From positions 1 to 15,628 of the forward strand of contig CAIYPH010000149.1 of assembly GCA_903928045.1 (NCBI GenBank): 15,628 bases of DNA. Direction: 5' to 3'. The translations under genes were made by a program, and so were the position numbers. Of this stretch, positions 1 to 5,989 are shown one piece after another. Source of the DNA: an uncultured Rhodospirillales bacterium (GTDB taxonomy: Bacteria > Pseudomonadota > Alphaproteobacteria > Acetobacterales > Acetobacteraceae). Position 1 is the stretch's first letter; every line of letters begins with the position of its first letter. A model generated the notes under the pieces. It ran no database searches. It was not told the DNA's origin and saw nothing but the letters and a program-made list of their open reading frames with translations.

Positions 1-280
1 CGAACCCACCGGAGAGCGGATTCGCAGAAGGGTGGTGGTGTAGGGAAAGGTGCCGAAAACCAAACAGTCTCTGGGGGCCGGCAGGCCCCCAGAGACACGA
101 TATCGTGCGATGCCACCGTCAGGACCCCGCTCAAGGCGCCCTTCGGCAACATGAATATGGCGTTTCGCCGTGGCGGCCGATGCCGCACTGGGGGCGACTT
201 GCCCCGCCAGGGACGCCTTCGGTGCCATTCGGGGAACAGGGATGACTATTCGCAGCAACGCTTCATCGTCCAACACCCGA
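1..280. other. Non-coding left flank, no supported gene
   Basis: No protein gene is convincing here. One plus-strand frame is open from the left edge to 387, but its conceptual product is low-complexity and arginine/glycine-rich, has no recognisable domain, and runs straight through the RNA-like structure at 286-358. The stretch holds a strong hairpin (67-96), a 12-bp palindrome (96-107) and then the group II intron remnant. No reverse-transcriptase motif (YADD) is readable in any frame, so if this belonged to an intron, its ORF is gone. It may be the scar of a mobile element next to the sugar island. Confidence 0.5.
67..96. repeat. Perfect 13-bp inverted repeat (strong hairpin)
   Basis: GTCTCTGGGGGCC (67-79) is followed by a 4-base loop GGCA (80-83) and its exact complement GGCCCCCAGAGAC (84-96). 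No T-run follows on either strand, so this is not a typical Rho-independent terminator. It touches the 12-bp palindrome CACGATATCGTG (96-107). It could be a mobile-element end, an RNA stem inside the decayed intron, or a protein-binding site. What I see is the structure; its role is unknown. Confidence 0.85.
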
Positions 281-358
281 GGTGGGAGCCGAGTGCGTTA
301 GTGGCGCTTGCCCGGATCTGTGCGGGGGTGGCCAGCAATGGCCATCCCTACCGCGAAC
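281..358 (+). mobile_element. Group II intron 3' end remnant (domains V and VI)
   Basis: The plus strand reads like the 3' end of a bacterial group II intron. Domain V spans about 286-318, starts GAGCC (with the AGC triad at 287-289) and closes with CCGGATC. Domain VI spans about 320-358. In it, GGGTGGCCA (326-334) pairs with TGGCCATCCC (339-348) around loop GCAA, GCGG (322-325) pairs with CCGC (351-354), and A350 is left bulged 7-8 bases before the AC at 357-358, as expected for the lariat branch point. Upstream RT/maturase coding is absent and there is an A292/C312 mismatch in the domain V stem, so the copy looks truncated and decayed. Assignment rests on remembered family consensus plus the pairing; exact ends are approximate. 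Confidence 0.62.
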
Positions 359-404
359 GGTCTTCTTCTCAGAGCGCCGCGGAGTAGCCGCATTGTCGAA
401 TGAG

Positions 405-433
405 GCCAAGTCTGATCTTGGGGCGGACTTGGC
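405..433 (-). other. Stem-loop just past the dehydratase stop, possible weak terminator
   Basis: GCCAAGTC (405-412) and GACTTGGC (426-433) form a perfect 8-bp stem with a 13-base loop. It lies about 10 bases beyond the stop of the minus-strand dehydratase gene. A competing 5-bp stem (CCAAG 406-410 with CTTGG 417-421) uses the same left arm. There is no U-run after the stem in the minus-strand direction, so it may stabilise the mRNA 3' end or act in Rho-dependent termination rather than terminate by itself. Confidence 0.35.
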
Positions 434-443
434 ACAACACAGC

Positions 444-1550
444 TCAGCCGATTAACCGCGTCGTTCCCTCGATGCGCTGATGGTTGATCCGCTCCCAGTC
501 CCAGGCGATGCCGAGGCCGGGTTCATGTGACGGCACGGCGCGGCCGTCGCGCATGGTCATGCCGGTGCTGGTGAGGTCGTCGAGCTGTGGGATGTATTCG
601 ACCCAGCGGCCGTTCGGCACCGCGGCGGTCAGCGCCACATGCAGTTCCATCAGGAAGTGCGGGCACACGGGGATGTTGAAGCCCTCCGCGATGTGCGCGA
701 CCTTCAGCCAGGGGGTGATGCCGCCGATGCGCGCGACGTCGGGCTGGACGATGGAGCATGCCTGGCGCTGGAGATATTCGCGGAAATGGCTGACCGAGTA
801 GATGCTCTCGCCGACGGCGACGGGGATCGTGGTGGATGCGGCGAGGCGGACGTGGCCGCCGAGGTCTTCGGCCGGCATGGGCTCCTCGAACCAGGCGATG
901 TCGATGGGCGTGTAGAGCCGGGCGCGGCGGATGGCGTCATCGACCGTGAAGGCCTGGTTGGCGTCGGTCATGATCTCGAAGCCGGGGCCGACTGCGTCGC
1001 GGACGGCGGAAAGGCGGGCCACGTCCTCGTGCGGACGGCGGCCGACCTTGATCTTGCAGCCGCCGAAGCCGGCGGCCTTAGCGCGCAGCGCGTCCTCGAT
1101 CAGGGCGGGCGTGTCGATGTGCAGCCAGCCGCCCTCGGTCGTGTACATCGGCACGCTCTCCTGCGCGCCCCCGGCCGCCTTGTGCAGCGGCAGGTCGATG
1201 CGCCGGCAGCGCAGGTCCCACAGCGCGGTGTCGATGGCGCAGAGGGCGAGCGAGGTGATGGCGCCGACGGCGGTGGCGTGGGTGGCGAAGAGCAGGTCCT
1301 TCCAGATCTGCTCGATCATGTCGGCGTCGCGGCCGATCAGGCGGGGGCAGAGGGTGCGGGCGAGGAGTTCGATGACGGAATGGCCGCCGGTGCCGATGGT
1401 GTAGGTGTAGCCGGTGCCGACGGCGCCATCGCTGTCGGTGATGCGGACCATCGGCGTCTCCTGGGAGACGAAGGACTGGATGGCGTCGGTGCGGACGACC
1501 TTGGGTTTGAGGTCTACCATGAGGATTTCGACACGTTCGATGCGGGCCAT
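444..1550 (-). CDS. Mandelate racemase-subgroup acid-sugar dehydratase (L-fuconate dehydratase candidate)
   Basis: This 368-residue enolase-superfamily protein has an N-terminal capping domain (about 1-130) and a (beta/alpha)7 barrel. The visible catalytic set is that of the mandelate racemase subgroup: K166-x-K168 in KIKVG, metal ligands D196 (TDANQ), E222 (FEEP) and E248 (GES), then D271 (QPD) paired with H298 (CPHF). Such KxK/His-Asp enzymes mostly dehydrate sugar acids by abstracting the proton alpha to the carboxylate. It is the last gene of a minus-strand operon, after a lactonase-like amidohydrolase and a fucose/rhamnose-type mutarotase, so L-fuconate to 2-keto-3-deoxy-L-fuconate is the best contextual guess. 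Known L-fuconate dehydratases of the Xanthomonas type are longer (around 440 residues), so another 6-deoxy or aldonic acid is possible. A GGAG lies upstream of the ATG. The family is sure; the substrate is inferred. Confidence 0.88.
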   Translation of the reverse strand: MARIERVEILMVDLKPKVVRTDAIQSFVSQETPMVRITDSDGAVGTGYTYTIGTGGHSVIELLARTLCPRLIGRDADMIEQIWKDLLFATHATAVGAITSLALCAIDTALWDLRCRRIDLPLHKAAGGAQESVPMYTTEGGWLHIDTPALIEDALRAKAAGFGGCKIKVGRRPHEDVARLSAVRDAVGPGFEIMTDANQAFTVDDAIRRARLYTPIDIAWFEEPMPAEDLGGHVRLAASTTIPVAVGESIYSVSHFREYLQRQACSIVQPDVARIGGITPWLKVAHIAEGFNIPVCPHFLMELHVALTAAVPNGRWVEYIPQLDDLTSTGMTMRDGRAVPSHEPGLGIAWDWERINHQRIEGTTRLIG

Positions 1551-1581
1551 GGGGGGAACTCCGGGACGACTTGGGGCGGGC

Positions 1582-1911
1582 TCAGTCGAGGTGGAAGACC
1601 TCGTCCATCATCGACCACCACTCGCCAGGCTTGCGGGTGTCGAACGGACGCTGGCACGGCTCGCACACCGCCCACCATTCGCGCGTGGTGGCGTCGGCCG
1701 CCATCTTTGCCGCGTCGGCGGCGAAGTCAGTGCCGTGATACTCCCAGTAGCCGAACAGGATGTTCTCCGGCTCCTTGAGGAAGATGCTGTAGTTGCGGAT
1801 GTCGCAGGCGGTGATCATGGCCAGCACGCCGGGCCATACCGCGGCATGCAGGCGCTTATATTCGTCGACCTTGGCGGCATCGAGCCGGATGCACATGCCC
1901 ATGCGTTGCAT
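1582..1911 (-). CDS. L-rhamnose/L-fucose-type mutarotase (RhaM family)
   Basis: The product is a 109-residue single-domain protein of the RhaM (DUF718) dimeric ferredoxin-like fold, which interconverts alpha and beta anomers of L-rhamnose or L-fucose in the cytoplasm. Visible family marks are the RLHAAVWPG segment with the presumed catalytic histidine, RNYSIFL, YWEYHG, the paired WW tryptophans and the C-terminal MDEVFHLD. The length is normal for the family. The ATG at 1911 has AAAGGA about 8 bases upstream; an in-frame ATG three codons later is less well placed. It lies 26 bp after the amidohydrolase gene and 31 bp before the dehydratase gene, so the three are co-transcribed. With an alpha-L-fucosidase across the divergent promoter, L-fucose is the likelier substrate than L-rhamnose, but sequence alone does not settle this. 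Confidence 0.92.
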   Translation of the reverse strand: MQRMGMCIRLDAAKVDEYKRLHAAVWPGVLAMITACDIRNYSIFLKEPENILFGYWEYHGTDFAADAAKMAADATTREWWAVCEPCQRPFDTRKPGEWWSMMDEVFHLD

Positions 1912-1937
1912 CGGAGCGTCCTTTCAGCGGAAGTCGA

Positions 1938-2768
1938 TCATGTCAGCCTGTAGATGCGTAGCGCGTTGAGCCCCATCACGCGTGCCTGCTCCGCCTCGGA
2001 GGCGCCGGACAGCAAGGTCTGCGTCGCCGCCATCCAGCGGCCGAGGTCGGCGGTCAGGGTGCAGACCGGCCAGTCGCTGCCCCAGACCACGCGGTCCGCG
2101 CCGAAACAGTCGAGCACATGGTCGGCATAGGGGCGCAAATGCTCGACGGTCCAGCCGGCGGGATCGGCGTAGGCGACGATGCCCGACAGCTTGCAGGCGA
2201 CGTTGGGCAGGGCGGCGATGGCGCTGACGTTTTCGCACCAAGGCGTCATCTCACCGTCCTTCACTTTGGGGACGCCGCAATGGTCGAGCACAAACTGCAC
2301 TTCGGGGCAGGCGCGGGCGAGGCGGAGTGCCATCGGGATCTGCCGCGGCAGGACGCAGAAGTCGAAGGTGAGCCCGGTGCCGGACAGGCGGCGCAGGTTG
2401 GCCTCGAACAGCGGCGTCTCGGCGATGTCGTCGGGCTGCGTGTGCAGCACGCGGCGGAAGCCACGTACCCGCGCGTCCTGCGTCACCCGCTCGACATGGG
2501 CGGCAAACCCCTCGCTCTCCGGCCGGCAGCCGGAGATGGTTCCGACCACGCCCCGACCGATGGTGGCAGTGAAGTCCGCCTCCGCGGCGAGGTCGGCCTC
2601 GGCGACGTCCACCTCCATGTGCAGGATGTCGGTGATCCCCGCCGCGCGGGCCTGCGGCAGGTAGTCGTCGAGCGTGAAGTCGCGATCGAGGGCCGGAACA
2701 TCAGCCAACCATGGGTAGTGCAGCCGGTCGCGGTAGATCAGGTGGCAGTGCGTATCGACGATCCTCAT
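1938..2768 (-). CDS. Amidohydrolase-2 family lactonase (L-fucono-1,5-lactonase candidate)
   Basis: This 276-residue TIM-barrel metal hydrolase belongs to COG3618, a group with sugar lactonases such as L-fucono- and L-rhamnono-lactonase and the 2-pyrone-4,6-dicarboxylate hydrolase. The HxH metal motif is at H7/H9 (DTHCHL), a conserved histidine at H163 (LDHCG), and the catalytic aspartate at D232 (WGSDWP). There is no signal peptide. Its ATG overlaps the stop of the upstream IclR gene (ATGA, 2765-2768) and has GAGGAG 7 bases upstream, so the regulator and lactonase are one transcript. In the non-phosphorylative L-fucose route it would open L-fuconolactone to L-fuconate, which the downstream dehydratase would use. 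Family assignment is secure; the exact lactone is inferred from neighbours. Confidence 0.88.
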   Translation of the reverse strand: MRIVDTHCHLIYRDRLHYPWLADVPALDRDFTLDDYLPQARAAGITDILHMEVDVAEADLAAEADFTATIGRGVVGTISGCRPESEGFAAHVERVTQDARVRGFRRVLHTQPDDIAETPLFEANLRRLSGTGLTFDFCVLPRQIPMALRLARACPEVQFVLDHCGVPKVKDGEMTPWCENVSAIAALPNVACKLSGIVAYADPAGWTVEHLRPYADHVLDCFGADRVVWGSDWPVCTLTADLGRWMAATQTLLSGASEAEQARVMGLNALRIYRLT

Positions 2769-3631
2769 GTCCGGGCTCCTCGGCGCGGTTCGATCTCGGG
2801 GGCTGCCGGTTCTGCGACCACGCCGGAGGCCTGCGACAGTTCGCGCGCGACCTGCTGCATAAGATCGAGCACGCTAGGCAGGTCAGGGGCGTCGAGGCCG
2901 TCGATCCTCGGCATGTAGGGGACGGTAAAGGCCGCGATGGCGGCGCCTTTCGGGCCAAGGATCGGTAACGAGAGATTGACGACGCCAGCGGTCTGCTGGC
3001 TCTCCATGCGCTCGTGCCCCTGGCGGCGCACCTCTTCCAGGCGCGTCGCCAGGTCCGACGGGATCCGCTCGCCGGGCACCATCTCATGTTCGGCGATCAT
3101 CATGTCGCGCTCCGCAGGGCCGGCGAAGGCGAGCAGCACGTGGCCAGACCCCGTGTTGAAAAGCCCGATACGCGAGCCAACCCGGATCGACAGGCCCCAG
3201 TAGGTCGGCGAATCGATCTGGGCGACCACGAGAACATGACCCTGGCCGTAGATGGCAAGATGCGAGGACTGCTCCGCCCGGCGGCAGAAGTCGCGCATGA
3301 GCGGCGTGGCGAGCGATACCAGTCGACGCGTCGGGGCCTGCAGGTGGGCGAGCGCGAACAGCTTGAGGGTCAGTTCGTACTGGTCAGCCGTGCGGCTCAC
3401 ATATACGCGGCGCACCAGGCGATCGAGCATCCGGTAGATCTCGTTCGGCGAGCGGCCGAGAGCCTTGCAGATTTCCGCTTGGGTCATCGGGAGGTCACTC
3501 GCTGCGAGCAACTCGATGATGTCGAGGCCCTTGTCGAGCGCGGGCGCGCGGTAGCGATCAGGGGGCTCGTCGGAGTCCTGTGGCCGACACGTCGTGCGGC
3601 TCGCCACCCGCTGCTTTGCCCCTGCCGGCAC
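2765..3631 (-). CDS. IclR-family transcriptional regulator (sugar operon)
   Basis: The 288-residue protein has a roughly 30-residue polar N-terminal tail, an IclR winged helix (about 30-85; recognition region near 50-78 with MTQAEICKALGRSPNEIYRM) and a C-terminal effector-binding domain ending with a disordered tail. The start is GTG at 3631, supported by GAGGGAG 7 bases upstream. IclR proteins bind short AT-rich inverted repeats and respond to small acids or sugar derivatives, as repressors or activators. It is first in the minus-strand operon and diverges from the ABC importer operon, the usual layout for controlling both sides. The inverted repeat at 3661-3683 is the natural operator candidate. 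A plausible effector is fuconate, its keto product, or a related sugar acid, but nothing in the sequence identifies it. Confidence 0.93.
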   Translation of the reverse strand: MPAGAKQRVASRTTCRPQDSDEPPDRYRAPALDKGLDIIELLAASDLPMTQAEICKALGRSPNEIYRMLDRLVRRVYVSRTADQYELTLKLFALAHLQAPTRRLVSLATPLMRDFCRRAEQSSHLAIYGQGHVLVVAQIDSPTYWGLSIRVGSRIGLFNTGSGHVLLAFAGPAERDMMIAEHEMVPGERIPSDLATRLEEVRRQGHERMESQQTAGVVNLSLPILGPKGAAIAAFTVPYMPRIDGLDAPDLPSVLDLMQQVARELSQASGVVAEPAAPEIEPRRGART

Positions 3632-3660
3632 CCGGACGCTCCCTCTGGCCTCTGCTGTCT

Positions 3661-3683
3661 TATATGAATAATCTGCTCATATA
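3661..3683. promoter_or_regulatory. Candidate IclR operator between divergent operons
   Basis: TATATGA (3661-3667) and TCATATA (3677-3683) form a perfect 7-bp inverted repeat with a 9-base spacer, in a short AT-rich island within GC-rich DNA. It lies 30-52 bp upstream of the iclR GTG and about 100 bp upstream of the solute-binding protein gene. On the minus strand TATAAG (3664-3659) overlaps its left end and could be the iclR -10 box, so binding here would allow autoregulation. This is inferred; no footprint is available. Confidence 0.5.
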
Positions 3684-3693
3684 TGGAAGACAA
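3681..3693 (+). promoter_or_regulatory. Shared regulatory word, copy 1 (ATATGGAAGACAA)
   Basis: This 13-mer overlaps the right arm of the inverted repeat at 3661-3683. A near-identical word (ATATGGAAAACAC, 15201-15213) lies in the second IclR-flanked divergent region. The shared form is ATATGGAARACA. Both are in the same orientation relative to the plus-strand gene. It may be a half-operator read by one or both IclR proteins. Confidence 0.4.
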
Positions 3694-3695
3694 CC

Positions 3696-3701
3696 TTGAC
3701 A
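3696..3701 (+). promoter_or_regulatory. TTGACA, possible -35 box of the importer operon
   Basis: A perfect TTGACA lies just downstream of the candidate IclR operator and reads towards the solute-binding protein gene, whose ATG is at 3783. The matching -10 position (about 3719-3724) is GC-rich and poor, so a promoter here would probably need an activator or an alternative sigma factor. Weak evidence on its own. Confidence 0.3.
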
Positions 3702-3726
3702 GGCCGCGGGCCGCTGCCCAGGCTGC

Positions 3727-3751
3727 GCACCAGCCGGCCGCGGGCTGGCGC
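3727..3751 (+). other. Leader stem-loop ahead of the solute-binding protein gene
   Basis: CCAGCC (3730-3735) pairs with GGCTGG (3743-3748) around a 7-base loop. One mismatch further out, GC/GC pairs extend the stem to nine positions. It lies about 30 bases before the ATG at 3783, so it would sit in the mRNA leader if transcription begins near 3710. It may affect mRNA stability; no ligand-binding RNA family was recognised. Confidence 0.35.
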
Positions 3752-3782
3752 AACCATAACGACGGCTCGGGAGGGCAATCAC

Positions 3783-5039
3783 ATGAGGGCGCAGCACAAC
3801 CCATCTTGGCGACGGGTCGTCGGCGCGGCGGCGCTTGCCGTGGCGACCATCAGCGGTGCGGCTACGGCGAATGCGCAGGGAACGACGCTGACGCTGATGT
3901 TCCTCGGCTCCTACCAGGCGGCCAACGAGCAGGCGATCGCAGGGTTCCAGAAGGAAAACCCAGATATCACCATCAAAGCGTCCTACACCGCCGAGCCGCA
4001 GTCGATCCGTGCCCTCTTCACCACCGGCAACGCGCCGGACATCCCGATGGTCTATCCCGGCGACGGCTCGGCGATCGCCGTCAAGCAACTCGCCCGTGCC
4101 GGCCTGCTTGAGGATCTCAGTGGCGAGGCGTGGGCCAAGACGGTTTCGCCCTCGTTCATCCAGTCCGTCACCTTCCAGGACACGGGCTATGTCCTGCCGA
4201 CCGGCTATTCCTACATTGCGATGTACGCGAACGACGAGGTGATGAAGAGCGTCGGCGCCACGGTCCCACGCAACTTCGCCGACCTGCTGTCCTTCTGCGA
4301 CAAGGCCAAGGCGACGACCATCCCGATGGCGTTCGGGCTCAAGGAGCAGCTGCCGGTCCTGTTCCCCGGCTACGCGCTCGCCGCCTCGACCGCGTTCGCC
4401 GACAATGCCCGCTTCGCCGAAGACCAGGCTTCCGGGAAGGCCAGCTTCAGCAGCGGCTATCGTGCCTCGATGGAGATGTATCTCCAGATGCGCGACCATG
4501 GCTGCTTCTCCAAGGACGCGTCGGGCAACTCCAACGACGACGCGCTGCGCCAGGTCGCCGGCGGCAAGGCCGGGCTCTATGTCGGCGTGATCAACTACCT
4601 GCCGCTGATCATGAAGTACAATCCGGACGCCAAGATCATCCAGGCCCCGTTCCCCGGCAATACCGACGCCGCCAAGGTGCGCCTGCCGCTCGGGCCGACC
4701 CCGGGCTACGGCGTCAGCTCGCAATCCAAGAACAAGGCGGCGGCGAAGAAGTTCATCGCCTATCTCCAGCGTCCCGAGGTCAACCGTGCCTGGGCGCTCG
4801 CGGCCGCTCAGCTTGCCGGCGCCGATATCGACGCCGCGCCGCAGACACCCGGCAATTCCGAGGCGATCCGCGAGTTGCTGGTTGCCAAGCGCACCGTGCT
4901 CTATCTCGATCGCGCCTGGCCGAATGCCCGCATCCAGCCCGTCTACATGGCCGGCGTTCAGCAGCTCTTCGCTGGGCAGACCACAATCGAGGCTTTGCTC
5001 AAGCGCCTCGATGACGCCTATGCGCTGGGCGCGCAGTGA
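3783..5039 (+). CDS. ABC sugar importer, periplasmic solute-binding protein (CUT1)
   Basis: The 418-residue protein begins with a Sec signal peptide: positive N-region (SWRRVV), hydrophobic core (about 12-27), and a likely cut after ANA at residue 31. The mature part is a family-1 extracellular solute-binding protein, with LTLMFLGSYQAANEQAI early and a NAPDIPMVYPGDG segment that matches the usual APD-V pattern of these proteins. It captures an oligosaccharide or glycoside in the periplasm and delivers it to the permeases downstream. The ATG at 3783 has GGGAGGG about 8 bases upstream, and the signal peptide starts right there; the in-frame upstream extension to 3696 would bury the signal peptide and is rejected. 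It heads the plus-strand operon. With a cytoplasmic alpha-L-fucosidase downstream, a fucosylated glycoside is the likely ligand (inferred). Confidence 0.93.
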   Translation: MRAQHNPSWRRVVGAAALAVATISGAATANAQGTTLTLMFLGSYQAANEQAIAGFQKENPDITIKASYTAEPQSIRALFTTGNAPDIPMVYPGDGSAIAVKQLARAGLLEDLSGEAWAKTVSPSFIQSVTFQDTGYVLPTGYSYIAMYANDEVMKSVGATVPRNFADLLSFCDKAKATTIPMAFGLKEQLPVLFPGYALAASTAFADNARFAEDQASGKASFSSGYRASMEMYLQMRDHGCFSKDASGNSNDDALRQVAGGKAGLYVGVINYLPLIMKYNPDAKIIQAPFPGNTDAAKVRLPLGPTPGYGVSSQSKNKAAAKKFIAYLQRPEVNRAWALAAAQLAGADIDAAPQTPGNSEAIRELLVAKRTVLYLDRAWPNARIQPVYMAGVQQLFAGQTTIEALLKRLDDAYALGAQ

Positions 5040-5047
5040 GCTGACGG

Positions 5048-5069
5048 CGCGACCACGACCGTGATCGCG
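5048..5069 (+). other. Hairpin between solute-binding protein and permease genes
   Basis: CGCGACCAC (5048-5056) pairs with GTGATCGCG (5061-5069), 8 of 9 positions, around a 4-base loop. It sits 9 bases after the stop of the binding-protein gene and 20 bases before the permease start. Stem-loops at this point are known in importer operons such as malE-malF, where they stabilise the upstream mRNA so the binding protein is made in excess. The same role is inferred here. Confidence 0.45.
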
Positions 5070-5089
5070 GCAAGACGAACGAGGGGGGA

Positions 5090-5989
5090 ATGACCGCGGT
5101 CGCTCCCTCCCCGGCCGGCATTCGGCGGGCGCTGCAGGTGCCCTGGTGGTTCGTCGCGCTGCCGCTCGGCCTCTATGGCCTGGTGGTGATCTATCCGAGC
5201 CTGGCCGGCGCGCTCTACGCCTTCACCGATTGGAGCGGCATCGGCGCGTTTCGCTGGATCGGCCTGGCCAACTTTCGTGCCGTGATGATTGACGACGAGG
5301 CGGTCTCCTCGCTCGGCAATACGGTGGTGTTGGCGCTGTCGACGACGCTGATCCAGAACATGCTCGGCCTGTCGCTGGCGCTTGCCCTCAATCGGCGCAC
5401 CCGGCTGAACAGCGTGCTGCGGCCGCTATTCCTGGCGCCGGCGCTGCTCGCCCCGGTTGTCGTCGGCGTGATCTGGCAATACATCTATTCGCCGGAAGGC
5501 GCGTTGAATGCCATATTGTCGGCGGTGCACCTCGATGCGCTGCGCCGGCCCTGGCTCGGCCTTGCGGACACCGCGATCTGGAGCGTGGCGCTCACCGTCG
5601 TCTGGCAGTTCGTCGGCATCACCATGGTGATCTACATCGCCGGCCTGCAGGCGATCGCGCCCGAACTGCACGAGGCCGCGGCGATCGATGGCTCCGGCGC
5701 GCTGCGCCGCTTCCGTGACATCACCCTGCCGCTGCTCGCACCGGCCATCACCGTCAACGTGCTGCTCCCGTTCATCGGCGGGTTGAAACTGTTTGACCAG
5801 ATCCTGGTGATGACGGCCGGCGGACCGGGCTATGCCACCCAGACGGTGGCGCTGATGATCTACCGTCAGGCCTTCACCTTCGGCGCCTTCGCCTATAGCA
5901 CCGCGCTCGCGGTGGTGCTGACAGTGCTGGTGGCCGTCGCCGCGGTGATCCAGCTCACCGCGCTGCGCAGCCGGGAGATGCCGGCATGA
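5090..5989 (+). CDS. ABC sugar importer, inner-membrane permease 1 (MalF/UgpA type)
   Basis: The 299-residue integral membrane protein has about six transmembrane segments, starting with a hydrophobic helix at about 19-46. The cytoplasmic EAA loop that docks on the ATPase lies at about 195-218: HEAAAIDG, nine residues, then ITLPLLAP, matching the family's EAA-x3-G-x9-I-x-LP pattern. MalF's extra large periplasmic loop is absent, as usual in CUT1 permeases of this size. The ATG at 5090 follows a GAGGGGGG tract with short spacing. Its stop overlaps the next permease's start (ATGA, 5986-5989), so translation is likely coupled. Confidence 0.94.
   Translation: MTAVAPSPAGIRRALQVPWWFVALPLGLYGLVVIYPSLAGALYAFTDWSGIGAFRWIGLANFRAVMIDDEAVSSLGNTVVLALSTTLIQNMLGLSLALALNRRTRLNSVLRPLFLAPALLAPVVVGVIWQYIYSPEGALNAILSAVHLDALRRPWLGLADTAIWSVALTVVWQFVGITMVIYIAGLQAIAPELHEAAAIDGSGALRRFRDITLPLLAPAITVNVLLPFIGGLKLFDQILVMTAGGPGYATQTVALMIYRQAFTFGAFAYSTALAVVLTVLVAVAAVIQLTALRSREMPA

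Noticed and set aside
67..96. Hairpin as a Rho-independent terminator
   Set aside because: No T-run follows on either strand and no gene ends next to it within the window.
151..387. Small plus-strand open frame (78 codons)
   Set aside because: It runs straight through the intron domain V/VI structure, has no ribosome site or domain, and resembles the spurious translations often seen across group II intron 3' ends.
639..1778. Long plus-strand open frame (379 codons) antisense to the dehydratase and mutarotase genes
   Set aside because: Product is D/G/A-rich without a domain. The opposite strand carries two genes with full catalytic motifs; this is a GC-bias shadow.
3696..3782. Earlier in-frame start for the solute-binding protein
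   Set aside because: It would place 29 extra residues before a clear Sec signal peptide; ATG 3783 has a good ribosome site.
3660..4724. Long minus-strand open frame (354 codons) antisense to the binding-protein gene
   Set aside because: Arginine/glycine-rich without motifs. The sense strand has a clear signal peptide and binding-protein sequence.
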